Position numbers and translations under genes: made by a program. A stretch of DNA of 64,000 nucleotides from Chrysogorgia sp. JL179-B06 (taxonomy: Eukaryota > Cnidaria > Anthozoa > Scleralcyonacea > Chrysogorgiidae): positions 1,009,501 through 1,073,500 of the forward strand of contig JAYKKM010000472.1 of NCBI GenBank assembly GCA_035772405.1. Direction: 5' to 3'. Below, in pieces: positions 59,960-64,000 of the stretch; position 1 is the stretch's first letter, and each line of letters begins with the position of its first letter. The notes under the pieces were generated by a model. It was not told where the DNA came from. It did not search any database and saw nothing but the letters and a program-made list of their open reading frames with translations.

Positions 59960-61065
59960 TATATTCTCGTCAATCCCCCCTCGGTTGCTGAAGTTTTTTC
60001 GTCGTTTTCGTTTGTTTTGAATGGTACGGTTTATATCTAAAGCCTTTCAGAATCCTACATGCAAAGTATTTACATATTGGTTTATATATTATTATATTCA
60101 AAATAGTTTGCAAAATTTGTGACGTTATATTAAAAAAGCTTAAAGTTAATTGATGAGATGGCCTTCAAGTGTTTATTTCGTAAAAAATGTGTGGTATTTC
60201 CGTTGATAATTGTACAACTGCCATGCGAAGGGAGACTTGGAGTAGCTCATACCCTTTCGCTATGGGAACATGTAATAGTTCAGGAATGTTAATCGGGTTA
60301 CAAGTTCAGACGTCGGCAGCAGCTCGGAGGTGGTCGACATTGTCGATGCCGAGGTGCTGGCGGTAAATGATCGTTGATCCAGGGGCGTACATATCAATTT
60401 TGGCTGGGGGGGTATAGTTTCAAAATGAGACCGACTGACCGACTAATCAATGATACGTAAACAGCCGAAATTCGTTGTATGACTGACTACCACGCATAGA
60501 AATTCGTGTGATCCTGATCATTAATAACAATAACTTCTTTATTTAAACTGATAAAAAACCAATCAGTTAATGAATATTAGCTGGTATAAATCGGTGACCA
60601 GTATTAATACAATACATTTTAAAATATTGCTCTGTCTATGTCTATATACTATCTAAATTAATTTACAATAGAAAGTATATATTATATATCATGCATGATC
60701 TATATGTATAGAAAAATATCATAAATATTTAAAAATATTTAGTAAAATAGAATACTATATATCAGTTTATGCTACAGCGATGTTCGTGAGCATCTGTTTC
60801 TAAAAGAAACTTTAAAATATTGTTTTTAAAAGAAGACAATGTATTTAAGTCTCGCAAGTGTTTTGACAAAGCGTTCCATTCTTTCGCTGCCGAACATTAA
60901 AATGACAACTCGCCCCTTAATTAAGGTTTTAACTTTTAAGGATTATAGAATGCCTGCACGTGCAGAGTGCTGTTAATCCAGTGACAATTTGGAGTTTATA
61001 AAGCTGATAATATGTACACTGCCAGTCTGCCAGAGTGCCAGTACATGTACCTATAATATTTTTAT
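59960..61065. other. No recognised gene
   Basis: AT-rich. CAGGGGCGTACATATCAATT at 60381 is a common MITE start motif, but I cannot find its other end. Confidence 0.4.
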
Positions 61066-61115
61066 TTGTTATGGCGATTATATAAGCCTAATGAAGTAAA
61101 CTATGATTTAAGTCT

Positions 61116-63846
61116 TCATATTTTCATCAAGCGTCCGCGTTTAGTCAGTTTTGACCACCGATCAGCGATTTTGTCAAGATCTATCGTGTCCGTTAGATCG
61201 CGCTCACACGCAAGAGTCAAGAGCTCAGTGAGGCGTTCCTGGTTCATTACTGAACGCATTACTGTTTTCACTAATTTGAGCTTTGAAAAACTGCGCTCAG
61301 CGGATGCGGATGTGACGGGAACCGTAAGCAGCAATCTGAAACATCGCCTAGTCAGTGGAAACAACGTTTCACTTCGGGATTTCAGATAAACCAGGACGTC
61401 GTTGACTGATCGAATTTCCTCGTGGTTTGTTTCCAGATGGCAACGGAAAGTTGTCAGTTCGGTGTCTACTGCATCCGCATCTGGCCGCATCGACACTGGA
61501 AACATGGCCACATAACTTATGCAATGCTGTGTTGTCGACTGGGCCATTGTAGGGTGGTTGGAGCAAGGTCATGACCGGTTGGAGAATGTTCGTCACAGCC
61601 TCCAGGTTTGCCTTTAATGCATTTATTTGCGCATCAAGCACTGCAACGAATTCCTTCCTGTAATGGTTCACCAGACCAAGATTTGCTGCTGTTTCTGGAT
61701 GATCGTCGATACGGCAGGGCTTCTTGCGTTGGCGATGGTGCCTGTTGTATTCGGCATCTGGATCGATGCCATGTTGTTCGGCCACAGACTTAGCCGCATG
61801 TATCTGATTGTCGAGGCCGTCATTGTCGTTGCGAATGTGCTCGAGGGTTGCGATGGTTGCCTTGAAACTTTCGATGGTATCAATGATATTCATGTCGATA
61901 CCTTGAACTTCTGTGGTCAAGCACTTGGTTTTACCCATGACGTTTTTCATGAACATCAACATCACCACGAAGTTGAAGGACTTCATCTTATCCTGCAATG
62001 CTGCCGCCTTTACCCGAGTTTTCGTGTCGTACTTGGAGTCGGTCAGCACCTCAAGGACTTCTAATAAGACTGCGTACGAGCTCCACACTGCGCGAATTGA
62101 TTCATCGCGTGCTACCCAACGCGTGCCCGATAGATTGCGAAGCTTCAACGTGAATGGTTCTTCGTCGGACTGTTTCAATTTATCACTGTAAACGTCGTAG
62201 CGCTTCGTGCTGGCTGTAATGAAAACGAAGAGCTCCTGCAGTATATCGAAAAGTGCACATACTGGTACACTCGCGTCGCAGCTGTGCTCTACTGACGTAT
62301 TTATTCGATGGGCCGTGCAGGGTATGTATGGAATGTCACGTTCGAGATGGATTTGCATCATTGCCTGACACCCTCTGAATACACCTGACATAGATGATGT
62401 GTAGTCGTATGATTGGAAGACAATACCATCTTTATCAAGTGACTTTCGGTCGACGGATGCGATAATTCCCTGTGCTTGCCCATCTCCTGTTTTGTCGTTG
62501 ATGTCATTGATGTCGACCAAGCGTTCAGTGGGCACACCAGAATCTGGGCCAACATATCTAGCCACTACGGCCAGTTGATCTCTGTGTGACACGTCAGGGG
62601 TCGTGTCGGCAATCACGCTCCACATTCCTGATTCGTTTACTTCCTTTGTCACCTTGTTGGAAACATCCTCACCAAGTAGTTTGATGTATTCATTCTGGGA
62701 CTTTGGACTGAGGTACTTGGCAGCATGAGGGCGTTTTGGAGCATCATCCAACCATCGTTTGAAAGACGGCACATATCTGGAAACCAACTGCACGAACTGA
62801 TTAAAATTACTGTTCGCTTCATGTTCTTCTGCAGATCCACGTAATGCGAGACCCTGACGTGCAAGAGTTCTAGTAACATCAAGCTGAATTTTAATTGCTG
62901 CTCTGTTACGTTCGATCTCTGCTGCAGCGGCGATCATCTCTTTTCGGCGAGCTTTGACCATCAACAAATCAACGTGCCCTCTTTGATCAGCAAAATTAGC
63001 CAACTGCTGCAATGCTGCTTTGTGACTTTCACTACCAAAGTGAGCGGCTAGCTTTCCTTTCTTCTTTTGTCCAACACTCTTCATCTTGTCCCATGCGTTT
63101 TGGCCGTCTTTAATCCAAGCATCTTTGGAGTCGTTTTGATGGAATAGCTGACACACAAAGCAATAGGCTTTGTTTGTGTGCGGGGAATATTCGAGATATG
63201 GATACTGCTTAAACCATTCCGATGAAAAAGTACATTGTTTGTTTTTATCTTTTATGTCACGATTTCTAGGATAGCGTGTGAGCTTTGGCTGGAAGGGACC
63301 TTGTTCTATTAGGTAATTCCTGTCCGCGTCAGACATTATTGTCCTCCTTCTCGCAGGATCACTTTCGATGGGAGAATAATCCACGGGATTATTGGATTGT
63401 TCTTTATCTGTGGCTGCATCGAGCTTCGTTAGTTCAACGACAGCCATTTCGAGTAAAGATGAACTCTGATCTTTAACTCTCTGAACAACATCCACCAAAT
63501 TACCCAGTAAATGCTTTGGGTTTGGGGCATCAAGATTCCGAGCAGTTGAAAGCAGTTCTTGACATTCGCCAATAGCATCTGTCAAATGACGTAATTTCCC
63601 ATAACATGTAACAAAGCCTCCTGTATCATTATCGGATGTTACAGTATCAGTGTCGTCGGTATCAGTGTCTTCAGTATCAGAATCTAGACTGTCTGAAGTG
63701 GCATGCATATTCAGACGGACAGGTGATGCATCTTCTAGCATTTCTTCATCACATAACATCTCATTTGGCTGCACAATCTCGGACTGTGGACTGTGGATTG
63801 CCTCTTCAAATTCTACTGGTGCCTCAGATTGATGCTCTTCATCCAA
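61116..63846 (-). pseudogene. hAT transposase (ZMYM1/TTF-type, DUF4371), one frameshift near 61.45 kb
   Basis: The minus strand from 63846: an acidic, Asp/Thr-rich N-terminus (SDTEDTDTDDTDTV), then a TTF-type zinc finger (FSSEWFKQYPYLEYSPHTNK, YCFVCQLFH). The hAT core follows: LDVTRTLARQGLALRG, MWSVIADTTPDVSHRDQLAV (first Asp), QGIIASVDRKSLDKDGIVFQ, YDYTSSMSGVFRGCQAMMQI, CTAHRINTSVEHSC and LRNLSGTRWVARDESIRAVW. The main frame ends at 61369. The C-terminal dimerisation domain (LLLTVPVTSASAERSFSKLK, SVMNQERLTELLTLACERD) lies in another frame at 61547-61116. Otherwise long and well preserved, about 880 aa in total; a fairly young copy. Confidence 0.85.
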
Positions 63847-64000
63847 TGATTGGTCATGCTGGTTATCTTCGGGAATAAGAGCTGAATGCGATGGTTGCTC
63901 TATCTGTTCCTCGGGTTGTACACTTGACAGGAAGTGTGTAGAGAGTGAAGATTGGTTGGATTCTCTGCATACCGAGGTTGGCAGTGTGTGAACATTGTAA
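63847..64000. other. Upstream of hAT gene
   Basis: Short stretch at the window edge; may hold the beginning of the hAT gene or its terminal repeat. Nothing definite seen. Confidence 0.3.

Noticed and set aside
61627..62064. 145-aa plus-strand frame
   Set aside because: Antisense to the hAT transposase core.

Overview
This is a metazoan genomic window, probably from a cnidarian or a similar marine invertebrate. That reading is inference from AT-rich DNA, spliced transposon genes and a mix of Polinton/Maverick, ISL2EU, Kolobok-like, hAT, Penelope-like and non-LTR elements. I recognise no ordinary host housekeeping gene.

The main content is three separate Polinton (Maverick) elements, i.e. integrated virus-like DNA transposons. 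P0 (1-5430) is the right part of one element: a membrane-anchored protein, a GIY-YIG nuclease, the putative major capsid protein, the packaging ATPase, a small membrane protein and two opposite-strand small genes. It ends in a GC-rich palindromic terminus. P1 (8231-28386) is complete from end to end, with about 139-bp terminal inverted repeats and a 5-bp TATTT target duplication. Its left arm is on the minus strand: protein-primed DNA polymerase B, a zinc-finger protein, a VLTF3-like factor, coiled-coil and membrane proteins, a BRO-N/VRR-NUC protein, a fibre-like protein and a 539-aa protein. Its right arm is on the plus strand: a penton-like protein, rve integrase, the membrane-anchored protein, capsid protein, ATPase and a small membrane protein. 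P1 is decayed: a complete ISL2EU transposon (8661-12916) and a Harbinger-like MITE (15374-15762) sit in its polymerase, a 214-bp insert sits in the VLTF3-like gene, and there are several frameshifts, deletions and an in-frame stop. P2 (45099-53172) is the left part of a third element, with nearly intact polymerase and accessory genes, cut off inside the fibre-like gene.

P1 and P2 are close relatives with colinear accessory genes, but the polymerase cassette is inverted between them. P0 belongs to a more distant lineage. All three elements have ends of the form AGTAGTA... and carry palindromes inside or at their terminal repeats. P1 and P2 share an AT-rich element (about CACGTAYAATATA) immediately before many start codons; P0 instead has TAAA just before its ATGs.

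Between and around the Polintons lies a transposon graveyard. 5431-8230 holds a perfect fold-back repeat and a dispersed repeat. 28387-36600 holds a second copy of that repeat, a 5'-truncated LINE, a hAT gene split by a hAT MITE, and a Penelope-like remnant. 36600-45098 holds a Kolobok-like pseudogene, a 2.35-kb minisatellite, a TTAA MITE and a PHD-finger transposon-type gene into which P2 inserted. 53173-64000 holds two Penelope-like remnants, a degenerate tRNA-Leu and a long hAT transposase gene.
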